Origin: Mycolicibacterium mengxianglii
GTDB lineage: Bacteria; Actinomycetota; Actinomycetes; Mycobacteriales; Mycobacteriaceae
Direction: 5' to 3'
NCBI RefSeq assembly: GCF_015710575.1
Contig: NZ_CP065373.1
Span: 1,178,001 to 1,242,000, forward strand
Length of the DNA stretch: 64,000 nucleotides
How positions within the stretch are numbered: position 1 is the stretch's first letter; every line of letters begins with the position of its first letter. The position numbers were made by a program, and so were the translations under genes. Below the pieces are notes generated by a model. It was not told the DNA's origin, ran no database searches, and saw nothing but the letters and a program-made list of their open reading frames with translations. Below are positions 1 through 9,356 of this stretch, one piece after another.

Positions 1-1360
1 GCAGGTTGACGAAGCAGATGCTCAGGGCCGCCGACACCAGCCAGGCGCCGAGCCCCCGCCAGTTCCAGCCGTGGGTGAACCAGTACCGTCCGCCACGCTG
101 GCGACGGTTGAAGACCTGCAGCGCATCGGAGTCGTACCAGCCGCGGCGGACGAACCAGCCGATCATCATCACCACCATCCACGGCGCCGTGCAGGTGACG
201 ATCAGGACCGCGAACGTCGAAATGCTCTGCACCACATTGAAAGCGAAGCGTCCGACGAAGATGAATGCGATCGCGATCGCGCCGATCAAGACGGTGGCCT
301 GTACGCGGCTGAAGCGGGGGAACACGCTGGAGAAGTCGAGGCCGGTGCCGTAGAGCGCCGTGGTGCCGGTCGACATACCGCCGATCAGGGCGATCAGGCA
401 GACCGGAATGAAGTACCAGCCCGGGGACACCGCCAGCAGACCGCCGACGTAGTTGCCCTCCTCCATGTAGGTCGAGGCATTGGTGGCCACCACCGTGGCG
501 GTGACAAGGCCGAACAGGAACGGCACCAGCGTCGCGATCTGGGCCAGGAACGCCGCCGACATCGACTTCCAGGCCGGCGTCTCGCGGGGGATGTACCGCG
601 CCCAGTCGCCGAGAAAAGCGCCGAAGGACACCGGATTCGACATCACGATCAGCGCGGCACCGACGAAGGACGGCCAGTAGAGCGCGTTGGTGGCGGCGTC
701 GGCGTCGGCGCCGAAGATACCCGCGTAGCCCGGGTCGAAGGTTCCGCCGAACGCGATGATGCCGAGCAGGAACAGCACGGTGGCCGCGATCACCGCCACC
801 TTGTTCACCAGCAGCATGAAGCGGAAGCCGTAGATGCAGACGATGAGCACCAGCAGCGCAAAGATGCCGTAGGCGACGCCGACGGCGACATCGTTGGGGG
901 CCGCGTTCGGGTCCATGCCGACCGCCCGGCTGGCGCCGCCGACCAGCACGTCACCGGAGGTCCACACCGAGATGGAGAAGAACGCGACCGCCGTCAGCAG
1001 GGACAGGAAGGAGCCGACGACCCGGCCGTGCACCCCCAGGTGCGCCGACGAGGAGACGGCGTTGTTCGTGCCGTTCCGCGGACCGAACAATGCCATGGGC
1101 GCCAGGATGATCGCGCCGAGGACCAGGCCCGCCAGCGTCGCCAGCAGTGCGTCCCGGAAGGACAGCCCGAAGATGATCGGGAAACTGCCGAGCACGACGG
1201 TGGCGATGGTGTTGGCGCCGCCGAACACGAGTCGGAACAGATCCAGTGGGCCGGCGCTGCGTTCGGCATCGGGAATGGGCTCCACACCGTGTGTTTCGAC
1301 CTCGGTGATCTTCGGTGGCGCCGAGAGCCCCGGGTGCGGTCCGTCAGCGGTTGCGGTCAT
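1..1360 (-). CDS. NCS1-family purine/cytosine permease (C-terminus beyond window edge)
   Basis: Membrane transporter of the nucleobase:cation symporter-1 family, likely importing a purine, cytosine or related ring compound. Reading leftwards from the ATG at 1360, the frame stays open to the window edge (about 453 residues). It shows a hydrophilic N-terminus and then many hydrophobic segments, including FRLVFGGANT, FGPRNGTNN and YGFRFMLLVNK. These resemble cytosine permease-type proteins. The ATG overlaps the stop of the upstream SnoaL-like gene (ATGA), so the two are probably one transcript. Long plus-strand frames here are antisense shadows. The substrate cannot be read from the sequence. 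Confidence 0.85.
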   Translation of the reverse strand, partial: MTATADGPHPGLSAPPKITEVETHGVEPIPDAERSAGPLDLFRLVFGGANTIATVVLGSFPIIFGLSFRDALLATLAGLVLGAIILAPMALFGPRNGTNNAVSSSAHLGVHGRVVGSFLSLLTAVAFFSISVWTSGDVLVGGASRAVGMDPNAAPNDVAVGVAYGIFALLVLIVCIYGFRFMLLVNKVAVIAATVLFLLGIIAFGGTFDPGYAGIFGADADAATNALYWPSFVGAALIVMSNPVSFGAFLGDWARYIPRETPAWKSMSAAFLAQIATLVPFLFGLVTATVVATNASTYMEEGNYVGGLLAVSPGWYFIPVCLIALIGGMSTGTTALYGTGLDFSSVFPRFSRVQATVLIGAIAIAFIFVGRFAFNVVQSISTFAVLIVTCTAPWMVVMMIGWFVRRGWYDSDALQVFNRRQRGGRYWFTHGWNWRGLGAWLVSAALSICFVNL

Positions 1361-1773
1361 CGCGTTTCCGTTCTGTCAGGCGGGACGGGAGAGAGGTGCT
1401 CGTGGACCGCGATCACCCGATTGTCGTCCAGCTTGTAGACGATGGACTCGCGTTCGCGGGTGGCAGTTTCGTGCCCGGCTGCGGAGGTGACGGTGTCGAC
1501 GGTGTGCGTCAGTACGGCGGTGTCGCCGAGCAATTGGATCAGCCGGTCGCTGCTGGTGCACGAGATCACGCGCCAGCCGCTGTCCACCCAGGACGCCCAC
1601 AGCGCCTCATAGGCGGCGCGATTGTCCAGCCGGGCAGGCTCGGGGTGGAACACGAACGTCGCGTCCGGGGAGAAGCAGGCGAAATAGGCCGCGGTGTCGG
1701 TGGCGCCGAACGCGGCGACCAGCGCGTCGGTCGCCGTCATCACCTGTTCGCTGGTCAGCTCGGGCATCGGCAA
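1357..1773 (-). CDS. SnoaL-like / NTF2-fold protein
   Basis: 138-residue protein of the NTF2-like superfamily (SnoaL/DUF4440 type), a small cone-shaped fold used by isomerases, hydrolases and binding proteins. Family-like features are the N-terminal helix (VMTATDALVAAFGATD), the segment YFACFSPDATFVFH and the C-terminal strand ending VIAVHEHLSP. It overlaps the permease start by four bases and is divergent from the Lrp/AsnC regulator, which suggests the regulator controls the pair. No catalytic assignment is possible. Confidence 0.75.
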   Translation of the reverse strand: MPMPELTSEQVMTATDALVAAFGATDTAAYFACFSPDATFVFHPEPARLDNRAAYEALWASWVDSGWRVISCTSSDRLIQLLGDTAVLTHTVDTVTSAAGHETATRERESIVYKLDDNRVIAVHEHLSPVPPDRTETR

Positions 1774-2003
1774 CCGCCGTTTCTGTCTGGGTCCGCGGAC
1801 CTGGCGTTGTGGTCGGCGTCACTGTATGAACAGAGTGCGTCGGCTGCAAGCAGTTCGTTCGTTACGGTGGTGTTTCCGATCATGAAATGCCAGACCAATG
1901 CACGATGTGTGCACAAACTGGCACTCCTAACGCCTGTCGACGCATGATTGTCCGGCTCCGGTGGTGTCAAAAATTTTGGACGAAAATCGAGGAAAGGGCT
2001 TCG

Positions 2004-2966
2004 GTGGACAAGATCGACGAGGCGATCGTGGAACTCCTCGAAGTCGACGGCCGCCTGACGCACCGCGAGATCGCGCGCACCGTCGGCCTGTCCCGGTCGA
2101 CGGCAGCGGCACGCGTCCAGCGGCTCATCGCCAGCGGGCAGGTGATCGTCCGCGGCGCTGTGCACCCGGCGGTGATCGGCCGGGGCGAGTTGGCGCACGT
2201 CAGCCTGACACTGGGCGGGCCCGCGGCGCCCATCGCCGCGGCTATCAGCCGGCGTGACGACGTGCCGTTCCTGTCATTGACCACCGGGACATACGGGTTG
2301 GTCGCCGAGGTGCGCGCCGGGTCCGCCCGTGAGATCGACCAGACGATCACCGAGCTGCGGTCCCTGGACGGGGTGCTCGGTGTCAACACCCTGACCTACG
2401 TCGAGGTGGTTCGCGACGTCATCGGGCCGGTGGGCGACGTGCGTACTGACATCGACGACGTCGATCGGGCGCTGCTGCGCACCCTGCAGGACGACGGACG
2501 CGCGTCCTACGTCGACCTCGCCGCGGCGGTCGGACTGTCCCCGGCGGGCGCGCGCCGCCGGGTGGTGCGTCTGGTGGAATCGCAGGTCGTGCGCATCGGT
2601 GCCGTAGTGCGCCATTCCGGGCAGGACCGGCAGAGCGCGATGGGACTCGGGGTGCGCCTGTCCGGCCGGCACGAACAGGTGGTCGCCGCCTTGACCGCGA
2701 TGAAATCGGCGATCTTCGTGGCGCGCACCGTCGGCCGTTTCGATGTGCTCGTGACTGTTCGGGCGTTCTCCAATGCCCAACTGGTGGACTCCCTGGATGC
2801 GGTCCGGGCGCTGCCGGGCGTCGCGGCGGTGGAGAGCTGGACTCATCTGGAGGTCGTCAAGGAAAGCTACGCCGCCGGATTTGTTGCGCCGGAACTCGGC
2901 AATTCGCCACGCGCGGACGCTGGGCGGCTTACCGTTTCGATCGATGCAGAGGGCAGCTCCGAGTGA
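2004..2966 (+). CDS. Lrp/AsnC-family regulator with two tandem HTH-RAM units
   Basis: 320-residue DNA-binding regulator. Two AsnC-type helix-turn-helix units are visible, near residues 3-48 (IDEAIVELLEVDGRLTHREI) and 150-195 (IDDVDRALLRTLQDDGRASY). Each is followed by a ligand-binding RAM-like domain, so the protein is a tandem duplication about twice the usual Lrp length. I chose the GTG at 2004 because GAGGAAAG lies 7 bases upstream; a longer frame to 1887 lacks a good ribosome site and adds a cysteine-rich tail. It is divergent from the SnoaL/permease pair and just upstream of the TRAP transporter, either of which it may control. Confidence 0.85.
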   Translation: MDKIDEAIVELLEVDGRLTHREIARTVGLSRSTAAARVQRLIASGQVIVRGAVHPAVIGRGELAHVSLTLGGPAAPIAAAISRRDDVPFLSLTTGTYGLVAEVRAGSAREIDQTITELRSLDGVLGVNTLTYVEVVRDVIGPVGDVRTDIDDVDRALLRTLQDDGRASYVDLAAAVGLSPAGARRRVVRLVESQVVRIGAVVRHSGQDRQSAMGLGVRLSGRHEQVVAALTAMKSAIFVARTVGRFDVLVTVRAFSNAQLVDSLDAVRALPGVAAVESWTHLEVVKESYAAGFVAPELGNSPRADAGRLTVSIDAEGSSE

Positions 2967-5010
2967 GCCCGGCGACTCGCCGGTGGGGTCGGCTGTGGCG
3001 TCATCCGAAGCCGAGCCGCCACCGGCTGCGTCAGCTCTGACCTCTGGGGCGATACCGCAGGTCGACGACCAGGAGCGGCCGGGCCGGGAGCTCGGTGGCC
3101 GGGTGAACCGGTTTGTCGCGGTGGTCGCCTTCGGCGTCGCGATACTCACCATCTGGCAGGTGTTCCGGCCTCTGGCCCAGGGCAGCCAGTTTTACCTGAT
3201 CGTCTTCCTTGCCGGCACGCTGCCGCTGATCTTCCTGGTGTACCGGTCGGGTTGGGGCCGGCTCGATCCGGCCGATCGTCCCGGTGTGCTGGACTGGGTG
3301 CTCGCGGTGGTCAGCCTGCTGGTCTGCCTGTACCCGGTGCTGCCCGTACCACTGGGATCCGGAGGCGGGGGCTACAACGCCTTCCTGGATCGGCAGGGTC
3401 TGCTCGAACCGGCCGACATCGTCATGGGCACGCTGTTGCTGGTTCTCATCCTGGAGGCGTGCCGGCGCACCACGGGATGGGCGCTGCCGGTGGTGGGCGG
3501 GGCGTTTCTGGCGTACGGCTACTACGGCGGGTTGCTGCCGCAGGGCTGGACCATCGCGCATGCCGGCCTGGATTTCTCCCAGATCATCGACGCGCTGTAC
3601 AACTCGGGCAGCGGCTTTTTCGGCACCCCCCTCGATGTCGCGGCGACCTACATCGTGCTGTTCACCATCTACGGGGCGGTGCTGGAACTCTCCGGTGGCG
3701 CCCGGTTCTTCGTGGCGCTGTCGGTAGCGGCCTTCCGCAGGTCGCGCAGCGCCGCCGGCCGCACCACCGTGGCCTCGGGGTTCCTGCTGGGCACGGTATC
3801 GGGGTCGGGCACCGCGACCGCTGTCACCGTCGGTGCGGTCACCTGGCCGATCATGCGGCAGGCGGGCTACACCGCGGAGCGCGCCGGCGGCGTGCTGGCA
3901 GCCGCGGGGGTGGGTGCGCTGCTGTCACCGCCGACACTGGGCGCTGCGGCCTTCATTGTGGCCGAATATCTTCAGGTCTCCTATCTGGTGGTGCTGGGCT
4001 GGGCCACCATCCCGACGGTGCTCTACTACCTCGGCATCATGCTCGCCGTCGAGATCGACGCCCGCCGGTTCGGTATGCGCAGGACCGACGTCGAGGCCGA
4101 GTCCCCCTGGAAACTGTTGGCCCGCTTCGGGTATCACTTCTCCTCGCTGATCGCCATCGTGGTGTTGCTGGCCGTCGGGGTGTCGGCCACCCGTGCGGTC
4201 GTATACGCCACCGCACTGGCCTTCGTGTTGTCCTTCCTCGACCGCCGCGGACGGCTGACCCCGCGGCGGCTGTTCAGCGCACTCAGTTCCGGAGTCCGGG
4301 GCGTGTTGCCGGTGGTGGCGGTGTGCGCCGCGGCGGGGGTCATCACGGCGATGACCACCAAAACAGGTCTGGGGGCGCAGTTTTCCTCGCTACTGATCAG
4401 TGGGGTCAGTGCCGTGACCGACAACCGCACCCTGATGCTGGCCCTGACGGCGGTACTCGCGGCGGTGGCACTGGCGCTGCTGGGGTTGGCCGTCCCGGTG
4501 ACCGCGTCGTTTGTCATCGGCTGGGTGATCATCGGGCCGGCACTGCTGGCACTCGACGTGCCTGCGCCCGCGGCGGCGATGTTCGTCTTCTACTATTCGG
4601 TGCTCTCGGAGGTCACCCCGCCGACGGCACTGGCGGCCGTGGGCGCCTCGGCCGTCACGGGTGGGCGGGCGATCCCGACGATGTGGCAGGCATTGCGGTA
4701 CGCGGCCCCGGCATTCCTGGTGCCCATCGCGTTTGTGCTGACCAAGCCGGGGGAGTACCTGCTGGGCCGGGGCCCGGTGCTCGGCGTTGCCTGGGTGTTG
4801 ATGGCGGCGGGTGTGGGGATCGTCGCGCTGTCCTTCGCTGTGGGCGGCTGGGTGCTGGGCGTCGGGGCGACCAGGGTGCCCGCACGGGTGCTCGCCGCCG
4901 CGGCGGCATTGCTGTTGCTGTTCTTGCAGCCGTTCACCATCGTGGCCGGACTGGCGTGCCTGCTCGGCGCGGCCGCGCTCACCTTTATCGACCAAAGGAG
5001 ATCGACATGA
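2944..5010 (+). CDS. TRAP transporter fused permease (DctQ-DctM), TAXI type
   Basis: Integral membrane component of a tripartite ATP-independent periplasmic-type transporter, with the small (4TM) and large (12+TM) subunits fused, as is normal for TAXI systems. About 688 residues from the ATG at 2944. After a hydrophilic Pro/Glu-rich N-terminus come many membrane segments and the DctM-like stretches GTVSGSGTATAVTVG and LLSPPTLGAAAF. The start is uncertain: GTG codons at 2983 and 3103 are alternatives, and 2944 overlaps the regulator by 23 bases. The stop overlaps the ATG of the solute-binding gene, so the two are translationally coupled. Confidence 0.88.
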   Translation: MQRAAPSEPGDSPVGSAVASSEAEPPPAASALTSGAIPQVDDQERPGRELGGRVNRFVAVVAFGVAILTIWQVFRPLAQGSQFYLIVFLAGTLPLIFLVYRSGWGRLDPADRPGVLDWVLAVVSLLVCLYPVLPVPLGSGGGGYNAFLDRQGLLEPADIVMGTLLLVLILEACRRTTGWALPVVGGAFLAYGYYGGLLPQGWTIAHAGLDFSQIIDALYNSGSGFFGTPLDVAATYIVLFTIYGAVLELSGGARFFVALSVAAFRRSRSAAGRTTVASGFLLGTVSGSGTATAVTVGAVTWPIMRQAGYTAERAGGVLAAAGVGALLSPPTLGAAAFIVAEYLQVSYLVVLGWATIPTVLYYLGIMLAVEIDARRFGMRRTDVEAESPWKLLARFGYHFSSLIAIVVLLAVGVSATRAVVYATALAFVLSFLDRRGRLTPRRLFSALSSGVRGVLPVVAVCAAAGVITAMTTKTGLGAQFSSLLISGVSAVTDNRTLMLALTAVLAAVALALLGLAVPVTASFVIGWVIIGPALLALDVPAPAAAMFVFYYSVLSEVTPPTALAAVGASAVTGGRAIPTMWQALRYAAPAFLVPIAFVLTKPGEYLLGRGPVLGVAWVLMAAGVGIVALSFAVGGWVLGVGATRVPARVLAAAAALLLLFLQPFTIVAGLACLLGAAALTFIDQRRST

Positions 5011-6026
5011 CAGGCCCGTCAAAGGTTCTCGGCGTGCTCGCGGTGTTCGCACTGACAGGCGCGGTCGTCACCGGCTGCGGTGGCCGCCAGGATGCCCCCA
5101 GCGCGGACTCCGGCGGCGAGGTCACCTGCGATGTCCCCGGCGACACCCGGGTGAGTATCGCCACCGGCAATGCGACGGGGGTGTACTTCTCCCTGGGCAA
5201 CGCTTTTGCCGAACAGGTCTCAGCCGCCACAGGCGGCAAGGTCAAAGCGACCGCCGCCGAAACCGGCGCTTCGGTGCAGAACATCCAGCAGTTGGTCGGC
5301 GGTACCTATCAGGTCGCCTTCTCCCTGGCCGACACCGCGGCTGACGCGGTGACCGGTAAGGGCAGCTTCGACGGGAAGAAGCAGCCGGTGCAAGCGATTT
5401 CGCGGATCTACCCCAACTACACGCAGGTGATCGTGCGCAATGACGCCGGCATCACCTCGATCGCCGACATGCGCGGCAAGCGGGTCTCCACCGGCTCGCC
5501 GGGATCGGGCACCGAGGTGATCGCCAACCGGCTGCTGGAATCGGCCGGTCTGAATCCGGCTTCCGATGTCTCGGCGCAACGTCTGGACCTGACCAAGACG
5601 GTGGACGGGATGAAGGACGGCTCGATCGATGCACTGTTCTGGTCCGGTGGCCTACCCACACCGGGCATCACCGATCTGATCACCACGGCGCGCAGCGACG
5701 TCAGCTTCCTCGACATCACGGCTGCGCTGCCCAAGATGGAGGAGATCAGCGAGGTGTACGAAGACGGCGTCATCCCCGCCGCCACCTACGGACTGCCCGC
5801 CGACACCGAGACCATCGTGGTGCCCAACCTGCTGCTGGTGCGTGACGACGTGGATGCGAATGTGGCGTGTGTGTTGACCAAGACACTGTTCGACCGGCTG
5901 CCGCAGCTGCAGGAAGTGGTCGGTGCCGCCAAGGGAATCGAGCTCGATGATGCCCGCGACACCGAACCGGTGCCGCTGAACCGTGGTGCCGAGGCAGCGC
6001 TGCAGCAGCTGGGTGCCGACGAGTAG
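5007..6026 (+). CDS. TAXI-family TRAP transporter solute-binding lipoprotein
   Basis: Extracytoplasmic receptor that delivers the substrate to the fused permease just upstream. 339 residues; a lipoprotein signal with lipobox AVVTGC puts the lipidated cysteine at residue 24. Mature features typical of TAXI receptors are SIATGNATGVYFSLGNAFAE near the N-terminus, ETGASVQNIQQL, and RGKRVSTGSPGSGTEV in the middle. The ATG overlaps the permease stop (ATGA) and AAAGGAG lies 6 bases upstream. The substrate is probably a small organic anion, by family only. Its stop abuts the stop of the convergent sulfatase. Confidence 0.92.
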   Translation: MTGPSKVLGVLAVFALTGAVVTGCGGRQDAPSADSGGEVTCDVPGDTRVSIATGNATGVYFSLGNAFAEQVSAATGGKVKATAAETGASVQNIQQLVGGTYQVAFSLADTAADAVTGKGSFDGKKQPVQAISRIYPNYTQVIVRNDAGITSIADMRGKRVSTGSPGSGTEVIANRLLESAGLNPASDVSAQRLDLTKTVDGMKDGSIDALFWSGGLPTPGITDLITTARSDVSFLDITAALPKMEEISEVYEDGVIPAATYGLPADTETIVVPNLLLVRDDVDANVACVLTKTLFDRLPQLQEVVGAAKGIELDDARDTEPVPLNRGAEAALQQLGADE

Positions 6027-7838
6027 TCAGCCGAAACGGAGTCGGGACAGCAGGCGCCGGCGTTTCGTCGGGGGCGTTGCAGACCTGCGCGCCGCGTATG
6101 GCCAGGGCGCGTTTCGCTCCGGAACCGACGCTGCCCGGCACTGTTTGAGCTGCATCCGCAGGTGGGCTCGCAGCTCGTGCAATGCCGGGTCGGTCCATCG
6201 GTTGATGCCTTCGATGGAATCGTCGGTCAGGTCGTAGAGCTCCCACTGATCGTCGAGCGGATCCGTGCGGTAGGCCGGTCCACCCATGCCGTCGGCGGCC
6301 AGGTGGCGGACCCCGGGCTCGGTCCAGGTCGCCGGATCGTCGAAGCAGCGCACCAACTTCCACAGATGCCCGGCGCCGCCGGGCGCTTCGGCATCGGTGA
6401 CCCGTAGCACCAGGCCTTCGAAGTTCGCCGCGACGTGTGCCGGTAACTGAATCCTCAGCGGGGCAGGGGGATTCACTGTTTGTTTGAGCCTGCGGGCCAG
6501 CCCCGAGGCGCCGGTGTCGCCTTCGAGCATGTTGTCGCGGGTCATCAGGTACACCGGCCGGTCGGCGTCGGGTTCGGCGCCTTCGACCACCGGCATGAGA
6601 TTGCAGCCCGGCAGGGGGTGCACCTCGGTGAACGACCGTGCCAGCGCTGCAGCCGTCGACGCCACGTCGATGCCGGCGGCCGCGAGCAGGGTCGGCACCA
6701 GGTCGACATGAGAGGTGGGCGCGGTGACGACTCTGGGTTGCGTTGGGCGGGAACCGATCCGGGCAATCACGAACGGAACCCGGGTCGCCTCGTCGTACAG
6801 GTTGAACCACTTCTGGTGCAGGCCGCCGTGGGCGCCGAGCAGGTCCCCGTGGTCGGCGGTCCGGACCAACACCGCGTTCTCGGAGCCACCGTCGGTGACG
6901 GCCCGACGCACCCGGTCGATCGGGGTGTCCACTTCGGCGTGCAGGCGGTAGTACAGGTTGCGGTACCGCTGGGCGTTGCGTTCGTAGACCCGGCTGACGG
7001 CCGAGGCCGGGCCATAACCCGAGTAGTAGGACTCCCGGAAAGCGATCTGGGCGGCCGGTTTGGTGGCCAGGTCTTCTTCGGCGGTCGGTGCCGCGGGCAC
7101 GTGCGGTGGGTCCAGTGGTGACGGTCGCAGGGGACTGCGTCGTTGCCACGTCGGGAACAGCACGATGTCATGGGGGTTGACGAAGCTGGCGACCAACAGG
7201 AACGGCCGCAGAGCGGCCGGGTCCCCGGCCCGGCGTCGCGCGTAGCGGTCATCCAGCCAGGCCACCACCCGATCGGCGATCAGTGGGTCACGTCGGGTGC
7301 CGGAGTTGGCGGTGCTGGCTCCGTGTGGCTCGGGCCCGACCCAGCCGGAAAATCCGAAGGGCCCCAATGGATCTGCGCGCAGGTAACGCTGGACTGCACC
7401 GAGGTCGACGACGCCGTCGTCGTCATTGGTCGCCAGCGGTGCACCGGTGGACGGGTCCTCCAGGTCGGCGTGGGAGATGTGCCATTTGCCGTCGTAATGG
7501 GTGTCATAACCCGCCGCGCGGAACCAGTTACCCAGAGTCGGCACCTCGCCAGGGCGTAGCCAACGCATGCGGGAATCGTCGGGCATCTTGCCGATGCCGT
7601 CGGTCTGGGTGACGCCGTGCAGGTCGGGGTAGTGCCCGGTGAAGATGGTGGGGCGGCTCGGCACGCAGGCCAGCGAGCCGGTGTAGTGCCGGTCGAAGCG
7701 AACGCCGTGCTCGTCGAACCACTGCCGGCCGCGCAGGATGCGTCGCCGCCAGGCCAGCACCTCGGCGCACTCGTACGGCGGTATCGCGCGTTCCTCATCG
7801 GTCATCACGATCACGATGTCGGGCTGCTCAGGCAACAT
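6027..7838 (-). CDS. Sulfatase (Cys-type, formylglycine-dependent)
   Basis: 603-residue hydrolase of sulfate esters, alkaline-phosphatase superfamily. The N-terminal metal-site segment is PDIVIVMTDEER. The sulfatase signature CVPSR is at residues 58-62, where Cys58 would be converted to formylglycine by a separate maturation enzyme. HTGHYPDLHG-like and HGDLLGAHG-like segments follow. No secretion signal is seen, so it may act in the cytoplasm. The ATG at 7838 has AAGGACC upstream; a longer frame to 8054 runs through the SRPBCC gene and is rejected. It overlaps the upstream SRPBCC gene by 11 bases. The substrate is unknown. Confidence 0.9.
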   Translation of the reverse strand: MLPEQPDIVIVMTDEERAIPPYECAEVLAWRRRILRGRQWFDEHGVRFDRHYTGSLACVPSRPTIFTGHYPDLHGVTQTDGIGKMPDDSRMRWLRPGEVPTLGNWFRAAGYDTHYDGKWHISHADLEDPSTGAPLATNDDDGVVDLGAVQRYLRADPLGPFGFSGWVGPEPHGASTANSGTRRDPLIADRVVAWLDDRYARRRAGDPAALRPFLLVASFVNPHDIVLFPTWQRRSPLRPSPLDPPHVPAAPTAEEDLATKPAAQIAFRESYYSGYGPASAVSRVYERNAQRYRNLYYRLHAEVDTPIDRVRRAVTDGGSENAVLVRTADHGDLLGAHGGLHQKWFNLYDEATRVPFVIARIGSRPTQPRVVTAPTSHVDLVPTLLAAAGIDVASTAAALARSFTEVHPLPGCNLMPVVEGAEPDADRPVYLMTRDNMLEGDTGASGLARRLKQTVNPPAPLRIQLPAHVAANFEGLVLRVTDAEAPGGAGHLWKLVRCFDDPATWTEPGVRHLAADGMGGPAYRTDPLDDQWELYDLTDDSIEGINRWTDPALHELRAHLRMQLKQCRAASVPERNAPWPYAARRSATPPTKRRRLLSRLRFG

Positions 7839-8283
7839 GGTGGTCCTTCCATTGGGACGCCAGGCCGGCGAGCAGCCCGTCGGATCCGGCGGCCGCGATT
7901 CGGCAGGCCACCCGTTCGAGGAGTCGCTGCGCCAGATGCGTGCCGATATCGGCGGAGGTGGTGAGGGTGACGGCGGTGAATTGGTTTGCCGCCGGACGTA
8001 ATTCCCAACGGTTGCGCAGCCGGCCCAGCATCGCGGGCAGTCCTTCGATGTCATAGGACAGCGTGTGGGGCTCGTCGAATTCGACGATCCGCTCGATCAG
8101 GGTGGTGCGTCCGATCTGGATACGCCTGGCCGAGCCGATGGGGCCGCCGTCGGGTCCGGGGTGGAGCAGGCAGGAGTGATCGACGCTCTGGGCCCAGTAG
8201 CTGACCGACCCGAAGTCGGCCAACACCTCCCAGACGGTTTGCGGTGGGGCGCCGACTCGTCGTGTCCGGCTGGTGTGGGCCAC
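7828..8283 (-). CDS. SRPBCC-family lipid/hydrophobic-ligand binding protein
   Basis: 151 residues with the START/Bet v1-like fold pattern (polyketide cyclase/dehydrase group). The N-terminal strand and helix are RRVGAPPQTVWEVLADFGSVSYWA. A mid-protein strand is RIVEFDEPHTLSYDIEG, and a long C-terminal helix follows. Such proteins bind or modify hydrophobic ligands. It overlaps the sulfatase start by 11 bases, so the two are almost certainly co-transcribed and the ligand may relate to the sulfated substrate; that is inference. Confidence 0.8.
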   Translation of the reverse strand: MAHTSRTRRVGAPPQTVWEVLADFGSVSYWAQSVDHSCLLHPGPDGGPIGSARRIQIGRTTLIERIVEFDEPHTLSYDIEGLPAMLGRLRNRWELRPAANQFTAVTLTTSADIGTHLAQRLLERVACRIAAAGSDGLLAGLASQWKDHHVA

Positions 8284-8336
8284 TTACGAATTCAACACCA
8301 TCACCGGGGCCGGCGCGTCCTGAACGGACAGCCGGG

Positions 8337-9356
8337 TCAGATCATGTCGTTTTTGCTCAGCCATCGCATCACCGGCCAGCCGAGGAACACCGGTAGCCAG
8401 CAGGTCAACACGCGGTACAGCAGCACCGCGGGCACCGCCACCGCGGCCGGAACGCCGAACGCGGCCAGGCCGCCGATCAGTGCCGCCTCGACCGCTCCGA
8501 CACCGCCCGGGGTGGGAGCCGCCGACGCCAGTGTCCCGCCGACCATGGTGACCACGGTGACGGTGACGACCGTGGCTTCGCCGCCGAATGCCTCCACGCT
8601 GGCCCACAGCGCCAAAGCTGAGCCCAAAGTCGTTGTCGCACAGCCGATGACGATCACAGCCAGCCGTTTCGGCTCGGAGGCCAGCTCGCGTAGGTCCTGG
8701 AGCACCTCGGTCAGGGGCGGCCGGACGGCCGTCCTGAGCCAGCGTCGGAGTTTCGGCACGAACATGAAGGTGCCCAGCAGTCCCAGCGCAGCGCCCGCGA
8801 TCAGGTACAGCACGGTGGCGCTGGGGACGAACTTGGACAGGTCGGCCGGTACCGCTGCGGCCAGGCTGAACACGAGCAGCAGGGAGAGGTGTGTGATCAC
8901 CTGCACTGACTGCTGCAGCGCGACGGCAGTGGTGGCGCGCAGCGCACCGAGCCCGCCTTTCTGCAGGAATCGCGTCGACAGCGCCAGGCCGCCGACCCCG
9001 GCCGGTGTGGTGGTGGCGGCAAACGTGTTGGCGACCTGCATGATGGTCAGCTTCCAGAAGCTCACCAGTCCCGACGCGCACGCCCAGAGTGCCGCTGCTG
9101 CACCGGTGTACCGAAGGGACGTGATCGCCAGGCCGGCAATCGCCCATGACCAGTTCGCATTGGCGAGTTCGTCGAAGAAGCCGGGGACGGTGCTGATGAA
9201 CGGGTAGGCGACGTAGACGAGCGCGACCAGAAGGGCCAGCTGGATCAGCTGGTTGCGGGTGAACCGGGTGATGGTCTCCTTCTGGATCTGATCTGCCCCG
9301 GTCTGGCGCATCACCTCCTCGCGGGCCTCACCCATGATCTCGCGCGCGTTCGGCAC
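8337..9356 (-). CDS. Lysylphosphatidylglycerol-synthase-like membrane domain (C-terminal part of frame-interrupted protein)
   Basis: 339-residue integral membrane region of the UPF0104/LPG-synthase TM family, with about eight hydrophobic segments. Family motifs include AATTTPAGVGGLALSTRFLQ and ASAAPTPGGVGAVEAALIGG. The frame stays open upstream of the first ATG at 9356, through a Ser-Arg-Leu-Gln-Lys-Glu-Val stretch that reads as the natural continuation of the preceding frame. Together with 9311-10705 it would make a protein of roughly 790 residues, like the mycobacterial integral membrane protein family that I recall as Rv0585c (about 795 residues). The break is probably one missing base in the GGGG run at 9375-9378. 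Confidence 0.8.
   Translation of the reverse strand: MPNAREIMGEAREEVMRQTGADQIQKETITRFTRNQLIQLALLVALVYVAYPFISTVPGFFDELANANWSWAIAGLAITSLRYTGAAAALWACASGLVSFWKLTIMQVANTFAATTTPAGVGGLALSTRFLQKGGLGALRATTAVALQQSVQVITHLSLLLVFSLAAAVPADLSKFVPSATVLYLIAGAALGLLGTFMFVPKLRRWLRTAVRPPLTEVLQDLRELASEPKRLAVIVIGCATTTLGSALALWASVEAFGGEATVVTVTVVTMVGGTLASAAPTPGGVGAVEAALIGGLAAFGVPAAVAVPAVLLYRVLTCWLPVFLGWPVMRWLSKNDMI

Noticed and set aside
71..1438. 455-residue plus-strand open frame opposite the permease
   Set aside because: Arg/Asp/His/Gln-rich composition typical of antisense frames in high-GC DNA; the minus strand encodes a clear NCS1 permease.
1899..1913. TGCAC-N5-GTGCA inverted repeat between the SnoaL-like and Lrp/AsnC genes as operator
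   Set aside because: Only five-base arms and no second copy; it is in a plausible place but too short to claim.
3252..6026. 924-residue plus frame joining transporter and binding-protein regions
   Set aside because: Only its C-terminal part (from ATG 5007) is real; the rest is an out-of-frame reading of the TRAP permease.
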